Shown piece by piece: positions 24,421 through 31,520 of a stretch of DNA of 35,067 nucleotides. The position numbers and the translations under genes were made by a program. Source of the DNA: Spirochaetales bacterium (GTDB lineage Bacteria > Spirochaetota > Spirochaetia > DSM-27196 > SLST01); NCBI GenBank assembly GCA_019038705.1, contig JAHOYX010000049.1, positions 1 through 35,067 on the forward strand, given 5' to 3'. Position 1 is the stretch's first letter, and each line of letters starts with the position of its first letter. The notes below the pieces were generated by a model. It was not told the origin of the DNA, made no database searches, and worked only from the letters and a program-made list of their open reading frames with translations.

Positions 24421-25974
24421 CACGAACATCTGCATGAGCTGAATGAAATGGTAGATCTTCTTGTAGATTGCCGTCAGCTGGCTTGTCAGCTCTTCTGTGG
24501 ACTGGGCCTCAAGCTCTTTCCAATTCGTGATGATCTCCGGTGTCTTGCTCCCGTAGTCCTCAATGAGGGTCTTGATGACCCGCCCGACGACAATGAGATT
24601 TGATGCCGACTCCTTGATCAGATACAGCGCCCGCTCGTCAATGTCGCGGATGACCTGTCGCAGGATGCGTGCGGTCTTTGCGTCATTCTCTTTCACCGGG
24701 GCGGAAGCCTTCCGCAGCTTTACTCCGAGTTCTCCTTCCTCGCCGATGGACTGATCGAACTGTTCAACTTCTTCGGCCAGATTGAGTGTGGCATAGAACG
24801 CTTCGGACAGTTGCCCGGAGATCGTGTTGTCCGACCATTTCGCACGCACGACGAACAGATCACTCACGACCTGGCGAGCTTCCGATCGGAAGTAGTCCAG
24901 CAAGAACGCCGCGAGATAGTTGATTGCCTCGGTGTGGACGAAACCGGCAATCATCTGTTTGGCGAAGGCAGCATTCGCCTTCTCGGTATAGTGTTTGGTG
25001 CGTTGCACTTGACCCGGGCCGAAGACGGCCGCCGCCGCCTGCTCAACCTTGTGACCCCGAAGCTCCCGCATGACCTTCTGCATGAAGCCTTCCACCTCGG
25101 TCTTCAGCGCGTTGAGTTGGCTCTCCACAATGCGGAATCCCTCGGCCTGCACCGTCGGTGTGTACTGCGGATTTTCGTCAACATGCTGGACCATCTGAAC
25201 CAGTATCCCGGATCGAGCCACAGAAGAGAGTGAACCCAGCAGCTTCTTCCATGCCCCCCGGGAGATCACCTCAACACTGCGGTATTGCTGAAGCACATCG
25301 AGCGCTGTGTCCCAATCGGCACCGAAATCGAGCGAAAGAAGAATCTCCAGGAAGTCCTTGATGTCGTCGCTGATGTACTCGGCGTTGATTGGCTCCAGTC
25401 GAGGTGTCTGACTGTATGCGCCCTCGAGCATGCTGGAATCGAATTTTCGCAGCATGAAGTAGAAGTCGAATCGAACAAAGGCGGTGAGTTGCTGGATGAG
25501 CGTGTACGTGTCGTTGATCCGCTTAACCGTTACCGAATCGAACCCCGACAGATAGGAACCCACTGCATCCTTGACCTCGGCAACGAGCTGGTCGGGAAGC
25601 ATTGTCCTCGCGGCGGCCCGGATAGCCTCTTCAGTAAATCGTTCCCGTGCAGCCGCCTGTTGCTCACTGTGCTGACTCTCGATGAGGATAACCTTGATAG
25701 CATTTGAGTCCTCGCTGCTCTGCAGCAACGCTTGGGCCGGACCCAGGACCCGGTACACCTCAAAGAAGAATTTCGCGAGTCCACCGAGCGCTTCTCCCGA
25801 ACGCGGCTTGTAGAACTTGAATCTCTGGTGTGAGAGATCGGTCGCTATCTGCTTGAGCTGCCTGCGCTTGTCACGTTCCGGATCGTCGCCACCGAACAAC
25901 AGAGCGATCAATCGTTGGAGGAACGAGAGTTGCTCCTCATCCTTTTGCCGCGGCTCCTGAGACTCATCTCCCAT
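24409..25974 (-). CDS. DUF5312-like spirochaetal protein, unknown function
   Basis: A 521-residue protein beginning MGDESQEPRQKDEEQLSFLQ, with no signal peptide and mostly helical. It contains the region FYKPRSGEALGGLAKFFFEVYRVLGPAQ and a long C-terminal helical part ending in YKKIYHFIQLMQMFVKKR. It resembles, from memory, the DUF5312 family found in spirochaetes. Residues ~15-28 (LSFLQRLIALLFGG) could form a short amphipathic membrane-binding helix. A perfect TTGACA/TAATCT promoter ends six bases before the ATG, supporting this start and a leaderless message. Function unknown. Confidence 0.75.
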   Translation of the reverse strand: MGDESQEPRQKDEEQLSFLQRLIALLFGGDDPERDKRRQLKQIATDLSHQRFKFYKPRSGEALGGLAKFFFEVYRVLGPAQALLQSSEDSNAIKVILIESQHSEQQAAARERFTEEAIRAAARTMLPDQLVAEVKDAVGSYLSGFDSVTVKRINDTYTLIQQLTAFVRFDFYFMLRKFDSSMLEGAYSQTPRLEPINAEYISDDIKDFLEILLSLDFGADWDTALDVLQQYRSVEVISRGAWKKLLGSLSSVARSGILVQMVQHVDENPQYTPTVQAEGFRIVESQLNALKTEVEGFMQKVMRELRGHKVEQAAAAVFGPGQVQRTKHYTEKANAAFAKQMIAGFVHTEAINYLAAFLLDYFRSEARQVVSDLFVVRAKWSDNTISGQLSEAFYATLNLAEEVEQFDQSIGEEGELGVKLRKASAPVKENDAKTARILRQVIRDIDERALYLIKESASNLIVVGRVIKTLIEDYGSKTPEIITNWKELEAQSTEELTSQLTAIYKKIYHFIQLMQMFVKKR

Positions 25975-25980
25975 GAGACA

Positions 25981-26009
25981 AGATTACGAGAGAAGGGTCG
26001 CTCTGTCAA
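25981..26009 (-). promoter_or_regulatory. Consensus promoter of the DUF5312-like gene, leaderless
   Basis: On the minus strand: TTGACA (26004-26009, perfect), 17-base spacer, TAATCT (25981-25986), six bases, ATG. The best example of the leaderless layout in the window. Confidence 0.78.
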
Positions 26010-26043
26010 TGAACCTCCATTTTGAGAGATTTGGGGATGACCA

Positions 26044-26073
26044 TTGTCGCCCATCATTTGAACGGAGTATGCT
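26044..26073 (+). promoter_or_regulatory. Promoter of the 26081 aminotransferase, leaderless
   Basis: TTGTCG (26044-26049), 18-base spacer, TATGCT (26068-26073), seven bases, ATG 26081. It selects 26081 over the earlier in-frame ATG at 26069, which lies inside the -10 box. Confidence 0.5.
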
Positions 26074-26080
26074 CGCCCCC

Positions 26081-27364
26081 ATGAACAGGCTTGCACAGGA
26101 ACTCAATGCATCGCTCGGAGATACGGCGGCGGCGCGACTCTTGTCCAGAATCGGTCGAGAGATGTTTTTCCCCAAGGGAATCGTTGCCCAGACGGCAGAG
26201 GCGAACGCTCGTGCTTCACGTTTCAATGCGACGGTCGGAATGGCTATTGCGGACGGAGAACCCATGATGCTGTCGGCCGTCGGGGGTCTGGTGCAGAACC
26301 TCGCTTCCGGAGATATCGTTGCCTACGCCCCGACACCCGGTGTGGCCGACCTCCGGGATGTCTGGATGGAGGACATGGTCCGCAAGAACCCAGGGATGGC
26401 CAATCTCGCCACCACCCGACCACTGGTAACCGGCGGTCTCACCAACGGCCTGTTCCATCTGGCAGAACTGTTCGTTGATCCGGGAGACGCGCTCGTCCTG
26501 CCTGAGCTCTTCTGGGGCAACTACCGGCTCATGTTCGATACGAGAAACGGGGCTCGAATCGTGACCTTTCCGTTGTTCACGGGGGACGGAGGATTCAACG
26601 TGGATGGCTTGGCTGGCGCATTGCGGGACCACAGCAAGGCAATTGTCCTTCTCAACTTCCCGAATAACCCGACAGGCTACTCCCCGACGGTGGACGAGGC
26701 ACACCGCATCATCGACGTTCTTACCAGGCATGCTGACGATGGGAACGACATTCTGGCCATTTGCGATGACGCGTACTTCGGCCTCTTCTACGAAGACGGC
26801 CTCTATGAAGAGAGCCTCTTTGGCTCGCTCGGGCATGCTCACGAACGGATCGTCGCCGCCAAAGTGGACGGCGCAACGAAAGAGGACTTCGCCTGGGGAT
26901 TCAGGATAGGTTTCCTGACTCTTGCGGGGAAGGGTCTGGATGCCCCGGCTCTCGGTGCCCTTGAGAAGAAGCTGATGGGCAATATTCGCGCGACGATCTC
27001 CAACAGTAGCCGCATCGCCCAGAGTCTTCTCGCAGCCATGCATCGTTCGGAATCTTTCCTCTCTGAGAAGGCGGAGAAGCGCGCCGTTCTCAAGGAACGC
27101 TATTCGCGTGTGAAGGAGATCGTGGGTGCTGCGTCAAGCCAAATCCTCCGTCCCCTGCCGTTCAACTCGGGCTATTTCATGGCATTTGAGTGCAATGGGG
27201 TAAATGCAGAAGATCTGCGCCTGGCCCTGCTGGAGCGAGGCATCGGCACCATCGCCATTGGGGAGCGGTACCTGCGCGTTGCCTACTCAACGGTGGATCT
27301 GGATGATCTTGATACTTTGTTTGCCGAGGTCTACGAGACCGCCGCGGCGACGGTGTCCGGGTAG
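26081..27364 (+). CDS. Class I/II PLP-dependent aminotransferase-like enzyme
   Basis: A 427-residue protein (MNRLAQELNASLGDTAAARL). Fold-type I features are TGGLTNGLFHLAELFVDPGD, LNFPNNPTGY, ICDDAYFGLFYED and a lysine in KVDGATKEDFAWGFRIGF, the likely PLP Schiff base. RVAYS near the C terminus fits the carboxylate-binding end. The opening FFPKGIVAQTAEA and the DGATKED lysine context differ from standard aspartate aminotransferases and mark a distinct, uncharacterised subgroup; the substrate is unknown. Two copies of the dispersed 12-mer lie in it: 26582 on the opposite strand (read GDGGF) and 27144 (read ILRP). Confidence 0.83.
   Translation: MNRLAQELNASLGDTAAARLLSRIGREMFFPKGIVAQTAEANARASRFNATVGMAIADGEPMMLSAVGGLVQNLASGDIVAYAPTPGVADLRDVWMEDMVRKNPGMANLATTRPLVTGGLTNGLFHLAELFVDPGDALVLPELFWGNYRLMFDTRNGARIVTFPLFTGDGGFNVDGLAGALRDHSKAIVLLNFPNNPTGYSPTVDEAHRIIDVLTRHADDGNDILAICDDAYFGLFYEDGLYEESLFGSLGHAHERIVAAKVDGATKEDFAWGFRIGFLTLAGKGLDAPALGALEKKLMGNIRATISNSSRIAQSLLAAMHRSESFLSEKAEKRAVLKERYSRVKEIVGAASSQILRPLPFNSGYFMAFECNGVNAEDLRLALLERGIGTIAIGERYLRVAYSTVDLDDLDTLFAEVYETAAATVSG
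26582..26593 (-). repeat. Dispersed 12-mer copy (opposite orientation)
   Basis: Exact GGGGACGGAGGA on the plus strand, followed by TTC exactly as in the copy before acr3. It encodes GDGGF, which is also plausible native sequence for this enzyme, so one chance match is possible here. Confidence 0.65.
27144..27155 (+). repeat. Dispersed 12-mer copy
   Basis: Exact TCCTCCGTCCCC, read as ILRP near the C-terminal domain of the 26081 aminotransferase. Confidence 0.85.
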
Positions 27365-27380
27365 CTCCGCTCCGACCGCC

Positions 27381-27875
27381 CTACTTCGGGACGAGGTACT
27401 GTCCGATTTCGCTCAAGCCCTTGAGTGTCTTGTAGACCGGACGCCCGTGCTGGTGTGCCTCCATGTCCAATTCCACGGCCCGCGTGTAGAGCTTGTTGAC
27501 CAGGTCCGCCAGGATGGAGAGATTGGAGGCAAAGTTGTTCACCGCCATGTCGCGCAGTATCCGTTCATTGCCGGAGGGAACCGACCCCGACGCGTAGGAG
27601 GAGAGCATCGTCCGCAGCTGCGGCTGCAGTTCCCGGCGCGCGTGATAGACAAACTCGGCCAGGGCAAGGATTCGTTCGTAGAGTTCGTCAAAGTGGTATC
27701 CCTGGAGTGCGTAGTACTCAGACTTCTCCGTCACGCTCTCGATGACATTCCAGGCATTCTGATCGATCGGAAGAACACGGAACGCGCCCCGGATGTAGCG
27801 GTTTCCAATGTTCGTCCGATAATGAGCTCCAATCGATTCAATGAGGCTCATGACTTCGCCGTCTTTGATCTGCAT
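27381..27875 (-). CDS. Unknown 164-residue helical protein
   Basis: The ATG at 27873-27875 has AAGGA about eight bases upstream. The protein (MQIKDGEVMSLIESIGAHYR) is predicted soluble and mainly helical, with YHFDELYERILALAEFVYHARRELQ and a C-terminal NKLYTRAVELDMEAHQHGRPVYKT. No motif is recognised. It lies 14 bases after the radical SAM gene on the same strand and is probably its operon partner. From its style and neighbourhood I suspect a spirochaete-lineage protein, but this is a guess. Confidence 0.68.
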   Translation of the reverse strand: MQIKDGEVMSLIESIGAHYRTNIGNRYIRGAFRVLPIDQNAWNVIESVTEKSEYYALQGYHFDELYERILALAEFVYHARRELQPQLRTMLSSYASGSVPSGNERILRDMAVNNFASNLSILADLVNKLYTRAVELDMEAHQHGRPVYKTLKGLSEIGQYLVPK

Positions 27876-27889
27876 GCACCGTCCTTCTG

Positions 27890-28867
27890 CTATGGTACTG
27901 CGTGGTGGAGTCCGGTGTCCAATGATCGACCCTGCCAGGTATTCCGCAGATTCATTTCATCAATGACGTCACGATAGAAGGAGGCTTTGTCAGGTCGTTC
28001 CTCCGGGACGGATGGAATGTCTCGCGGCGGATCGCAGGTGAGGCGCATGACAACCATCTCAGGGGACAGATGCTCGAGTGAGTTGATCAGCAGTTCCCTG
28101 TGCTCGGCCGTCGTGGGGGGTGACGCGTGTCCCGCACGGTATTCCCGAAAGAGCTCGGTGCCCTGCGTAATGATGAGATTGTGGAACTTCACGCCGTTCA
28201 CGCCGAGCTCTGAGAGGTAATGTGCGGTCTGGACAACCTCGCGCGCTCCTTCGCCCGGAAGACCCAGGATCACGTGGGCTGCCGTGAGAATATTGAACTC
28301 CTGGAGAAGCCGCGTCGCCCTGCCGAACTCGGCAACGCTGTGCCCGCGCCGTATTCGCCTGAGCGTTGCATCGTGAGCCGACTGCAGTCCCAGCTCAACC
28401 CACACATCCAATCCGCGTGAGCGGTACTCGGCGAGGAGCGCGGCCGTCGGTTCATCAAGGCAGTCGGGCCGTGTTGCCACGATCAGCCCCACAAACCGGC
28501 CGCAGGACAGACCGGTGTCGTAGATGCGCCGCAACGTGGGGACGGAGGAATGGGTGTTGGAGAATGCCTGGAAGTAGAGCAGGAACTGTTCGGCCCGGTA
28601 GCGTTGCTGCAAGAACGACATGCCGCCGTTGATCTGCTCAAGGAGGCTGTCCGCGCTCCCGAGATAGGGAGCTCGGGAACCTCGCACATCGCAGTAGGTA
28701 CACGGCAGGCCGATCTCGCGGACCGGACAGGTGAACCCCGCATCCACCGAGACCCGGTACGTCTTGCTGCCGAAGCGGCGCTTCAGGTAGTCGGAATATC
28801 GATGTAGAGGCTTACCAGGCCCGATGGAGGCCGCGAGCGCCCTGACCGCCTCGGAATGACAGTTCAC
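27890..28867 (-). CDS. Radical SAM protein, TIGR01212/YhcC-like
   Basis: A 325-residue radical SAM enzyme of the YhcC type, so named because of KRRFGSKTYRVSVDAGFTCP, YFQAFSNTH, LIVATRPDCLDE, WVELGLQSAHDATLRRIRRGH and VKFHNLIITQGT. The 4Fe-4S cysteines are Cys47, Cys56 and Cys59 (C-x8-C-x2-C), with a shorter first spacing than the usual family form containing NRDG. The reaction is unknown in this family. The GTG start at 28865-28867 sits six bases from a TAATCT -10, so translation may be leaderless. The 12-mer at 28538 encodes SSVP in the SNTHSSVPTLRR segment. It leads an operon with the 27381 gene. Confidence 0.9.
   Translation of the reverse strand: MNCHSEAVRALAASIGPGKPLHRYSDYLKRRFGSKTYRVSVDAGFTCPVREIGLPCTYCDVRGSRAPYLGSADSLLEQINGGMSFLQQRYRAEQFLLYFQAFSNTHSSVPTLRRIYDTGLSCGRFVGLIVATRPDCLDEPTAALLAEYRSRGLDVWVELGLQSAHDATLRRIRRGHSVAEFGRATRLLQEFNILTAAHVILGLPGEGAREVVQTAHYLSELGVNGVKFHNLIITQGTELFREYRAGHASPPTTAEHRELLINSLEHLSPEMVVMRLTCDPPRDIPSVPEERPDKASFYRDVIDEMNLRNTWQGRSLDTGLHHAVP
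28538..28549 (-). repeat. Dispersed 12-mer copy
   Basis: Exact copy, on the coding strand of the radical SAM gene, read as SSVP. Confidence 0.85.
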
Positions 28868-28873
28868 AGTGAC

Positions 28874-28902
28874 AGATTATCGACTTGGGCCGGACGTGTC
28901 AG
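28874..28902 (-). promoter_or_regulatory. Radical SAM gene promoter, leaderless
   Basis: On the minus strand: CTGACA (28897-28902), 17-base spacer, TAATCT (28874-28879), six bases, GTG. No ribosome-binding site. Confidence 0.62.
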
Positions 28903-28949
28903 GCAGGCGTAACAGGGTCCGGGCCGTCGCGCTGGTACCACACGATCTC

Positions 28950-28978
28950 TTGACCTCTTCCACGCTTTCCAGTGAGAT
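28950..28978 (+). promoter_or_regulatory. Possible promoter of the acetamidase gene
   Basis: TTGACC, 17-base spacer, TGAGAT (only half-matching -10), five bases before ATG 28984. It is weak, but in the same place as the leaderless promoters. Confidence 0.35.
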
Positions 28979-28983
28979 ATGCC

Positions 28984-29886
28984 ATGCAGCGAGCAACCAA
29001 AGACATTCTGTACTTCGAGATTGGACATGATAACAAGCCGACTCTGGAAGTCGACCCTGGCGAGGAGTTCGAGGTTGAGACCCAGATGAATGCCGGCCCG
29101 TGGCTTGACACCCACCCGGGCGGAGAGATGCTCAGACGGAAGATCGTTGGCGGCAACCCTTCGAGCGGCTGTGTGTATGTGCGCGGCGCCGAGAACGGAC
29201 AGGTGCTCTCAGTGACCATTGGCACTATCAAACTGGCCGGCACGGGATTCACCCGATTTGGCGGCAGCACGGGGGCAATGCCCGGCTATCTGGGTTCCAC
29301 CGCGATTGGTGAGCAGTCGCGGGTCGTGGCGATCCGGGACAATACGATCCTCTGGGACGACAGGTTGACGTTGGACGCAAAACCGATGATCGGGTATGTG
29401 GGCGTCGCGCCCGAGAAAGAACGATACCACAACGGGTGGGGAGGCTACTGGGGAGGCAATTTCGATATCCAGGAGATCTGCCCGGGCGCAACGGTTCATC
29501 TACCGGTGAACGTTCCCGGCGCCCTGCTGCACATCGGTGACATGCACGCTATTCAGGGCGACGGCGAGATCTGCGGGGCCGGAGGCATTGAGACCGAAGG
29601 TGTCGTGCGGGTTTCCTGCGCTCTGAGCTCGAGGCAACCGGGCATGGACTATCCCCGCGTTGAGAATGAAACTCATATCATCGCCATGGGAATGGCACGC
29701 CCGGCCGAAGACGCTTTCCGTAGTGCGCTCTCCAACCTCATCACCTGGATGGAGGAGAGCTACGGGTTCACTCGGGGCGACGCCTACCTGCTGCTGGGCC
29801 AGGTCATGGAGGCGCGGTGCACGCAGTTCGTGAATCCGACATACACCTACATCGCAAAGATCGCGAAGAAGTACCTGCTCATGTGA
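28984..29886 (+). CDS. Acetamidase/formamidase family protein
   Basis: Hydrolyses short amides (formamide, acetamide) to the acid and ammonia in the FmdA/AmdA family. From the ATG at 28984 the product has 300 residues (a GTG at 28972 would add four). Family motifs: NAGPWLDTHPGGE, GGNPSSGCVYVRGAENGQ, HNGWGGYWGGNFD, GDMHAIQGDGEICGAGGIE and a C-terminal VMEARCTQFVNPTYT. The HNGWGGYWGGNFD and GDMHAIQGDGE runs hold the metal ligands and active-site residues. No signal peptide. Divergent from the radical SAM operon; 60 bases precede the solute-binding gene. Confidence 0.92.
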   Translation: MQRATKDILYFEIGHDNKPTLEVDPGEEFEVETQMNAGPWLDTHPGGEMLRRKIVGGNPSSGCVYVRGAENGQVLSVTIGTIKLAGTGFTRFGGSTGAMPGYLGSTAIGEQSRVVAIRDNTILWDDRLTLDAKPMIGYVGVAPEKERYHNGWGGYWGGNFDIQEICPGATVHLPVNVPGALLHIGDMHAIQGDGEICGAGGIETEGVVRVSCALSSRQPGMDYPRVENETHIIAMGMARPAEDAFRSALSNLITWMEESYGFTRGDAYLLLGQVMEARCTQFVNPTYTYIAKIAKKYLLM

Positions 29887-29910
29887 TCCCGACAAGTGTC
29901 CGACAGTCGG

Positions 29911-29940
29911 TTGACAGCAGCACCACACGATTCGTAGAGT
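29911..29940 (+). promoter_or_regulatory. Promoter of the solute-binding lipoprotein gene, leaderless
   Basis: TTGACA (29911-29916), 18-base spacer, TAGAGT (29935-29940), six bases, ATG 29947. Two palindromes, GACAAGTGTC (29891-29900) and CCGACAGTCGG (29900-29910), abut the -35 and could be operator sites. Confidence 0.6.
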
Positions 29941-29946
29941 CAGGCG

Positions 29947-31188
29947 ATGCCATCACCAATCCGACGGAGAGTATTGCCGCACGTAGTCGCCATTGCACTG
30001 GCCGGCACTCTCATAGGATGCGGATCAGCAACGGTTGTCCTGTGGACGGATCGATCAGAGGTTGCCCCGGTCGTCGAGCTTTTCAATGCAGAGCAGGACC
30101 GCTATGTCGTGGAACTCAGATACGAAACGGACGTGAGTCGAGCTCTTCGGATGTCGGAGGAGAGCGCGGATGTCGTGATAGCCGGGTCCATTGAGGATGC
30201 TTCGACCGCCCGGCTCTTCCGGCCGGTGGACCGACTACTGGGCCGCGCGATTGATCCCGACGAGTTCTACGAACCACTCCTCGCAAATGGCTCACGCTCC
30301 GGCAAGCAATTCCTTCTGCCGCTGTCGTTCAACTTGCCGCTCATCTACTTCTCCGAATGGGATGTCGGCACGGCGGGCGAAATTTCACTGAGCCCCGAGC
30401 AGATGCGTGCGGCCGGGATCGAGTTCAATGCGATCGATGAGGAGAGAGCAGATCGAATTGCATTCTCCCCTCTGTGGGACGGGTCGTTCCTCTACGAGTT
30501 GATCCGATTCGAAGGCCTGGTCGTGGAAGAGAACGCGTCAGGCGAGCCCGAGTGGCCACTGGACGCGCTCCTGGGCGGCATGAACGTGGCGATTGCATGG
30601 GTGTCGGACGACAACGGCGGCGTGGCTATTGATAACGTCTTTCGGGAACAGTATCTCTACGACCCGATCATCCGACTGGTACAGCAGGGGCGGATTCTGT
30701 TCGGGTACGATTCGTCAGACTCGTTCTTCCGCCGGAGCGACCAGGCACGCAGCGGCCTTCAATTCCGGTGGCTCGGCAGTGATCATGACATACCGGTTCT
30801 CGAATCGATTGTGTACGCCGGTATTCCGGTTCGGGCGACGAATCGGTCGGGGGCGGAGGCGTTCATCGCCTGGCTCTTCGACGTCGATCTGCAGACCGAG
30901 TTGCTTGCGAACAACCGACGGAAACGGATAGACACGTTTGGAATGGTCGGCGGGTTCTCTTCCCTGTGGCGGATCACCGAGCGCACCATCCCTGATCAGT
31001 ACCCGGACCTCAGGTCATCTATCCCACCGGGTGACTGGATGCGGTTCCCGCCCCCTTCGCCCCGTCACTGGGCAGCTGCTGTCGAGACCGTCGTCCTGCC
31101 CTGGCTTCTCCGAGAGGCGGCAGGTCAAGCCCAATCCCGCGATCTTGCGTCCAGTGTCTCCGCATGGCTGCTCCAACAGGAAGAGTAG
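29947..31188 (+). CDS. Orphan extracellular solute-binding lipoprotein
   Basis: The 413-residue protein has a signal peptide with lipobox LIGC (Cys25). The mature part resembles ABC family-1 solute-binding proteins: VVLWTDRSEVAPVVELFNAE at the start, ADVVIAGSIEDA, FLLPLSFNLPLIYFSEWDVG hinge strand and RATNRSGAEAFIAWLFD near the end. The ligand is unknown, possibly a sugar or oligosaccharide. No permease or ATPase gene is next to it, unlike most such proteins. No Shine-Dalgarno sequence precedes the ATG, which lies six bases from a -10 box. Confidence 0.8.
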   Translation: MPSPIRRRVLPHVVAIALAGTLIGCGSATVVLWTDRSEVAPVVELFNAEQDRYVVELRYETDVSRALRMSEESADVVIAGSIEDASTARLFRPVDRLLGRAIDPDEFYEPLLANGSRSGKQFLLPLSFNLPLIYFSEWDVGTAGEISLSPEQMRAAGIEFNAIDEERADRIAFSPLWDGSFLYELIRFEGLVVEENASGEPEWPLDALLGGMNVAIAWVSDDNGGVAIDNVFREQYLYDPIIRLVQQGRILFGYDSSDSFFRRSDQARSGLQFRWLGSDHDIPVLESIVYAGIPVRATNRSGAEAFIAWLFDVDLQTELLANNRRKRIDTFGMVGGFSSLWRITERTIPDQYPDLRSSIPPGDWMRFPPPSPRHWAAAVETVVLPWLLREAAGQAQSRDLASSVSAWLLQQEE

Positions 31189-31241
31189 GCAACCCCGCGG
31201 AACGCGGCTCCACGCCGGCAACCCAAGTTCCACACAGTTTG

Positions 31242-31270
31242 TTGACTTCTCTGAATATTCAGAATATTCT
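31242..31270 (+). promoter_or_regulatory. Arsenic operon promoter
   Basis: TTGACT (31242-31247), 17-base spacer, TATTCT (31265-31270). It leaves a short leader with GAGG before the ATG at 31292. The spacer and -10 are covered by the GAATATTC repeats. Confidence 0.72.
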
Positions 31271-31278
31271 GATATTAG
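31251..31278 (+). promoter_or_regulatory. Candidate operator: GAATATTC repeats
   Basis: GAATATTC occurs at 31253-31260 and 31262-31269, nine bases apart, with a third partial GATATT at 31271-31276. The first lies in the perfect palindrome CTGAATATTCAG (31251-31262) and the second in AGAATATTCT (31261-31270). A protein bound here would block the -10. An ArsR/SmtB-type repressor is the natural candidate, but its gene is not in the window. Confidence 0.6.
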
Positions 31279-31291
31279 CGAGGATACAGAA

Positions 31292-31519
31292 ATGGACCAT
31301 TATGACGTTGAAGCTGTCGTGAGCGTGGATGGACGTGGACAGGTGGTGCTTCCCAAGGAAGTCCGTGTTGCTCTCGGCTTGGAAGCCGGAAGCAAACTCG
31401 CGGTTGTGGTGATGCGACAGCACGGCGCCCCGTGCTGCATCTCACTGATGCCGGTAGGCGCCCTCGAGAATTCGGTACGCGAAGTGTTGAATCCATCATC
31501 TCAAACCAAGGAAGTGTAG
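31292..31519 (+). CDS. Small SpoVT/AbrB-type protein leading the arsenic operon
   Basis: A 75-residue protein; ATG 31292 has GAGG upstream. The pattern VVSVDGRGQVVLPKEVRVALGLEAGSKLAVV is the swapped-hairpin AbrB/MazE/SpoVT DNA-binding fold. The second part, GAPCCISLMPVGALENSV, has a vicinal Cys-Cys that could bind arsenite or another thiophilic metal. Proteins of this shape are found next to methyltransferase genes such as arsM and, from memory, with the HgcAB mercury methylation genes. Only one base separates it from arsM. It may be a sensor or an accessory protein; which is unknown. Confidence 0.75.
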   Translation: MDHYDVEAVVSVDGRGQVVLPKEVRVALGLEAGSKLAVVVMRQHGAPCCISLMPVGALENSVREVLNPSSQTKEV

Positions 31520-31520
31520 A

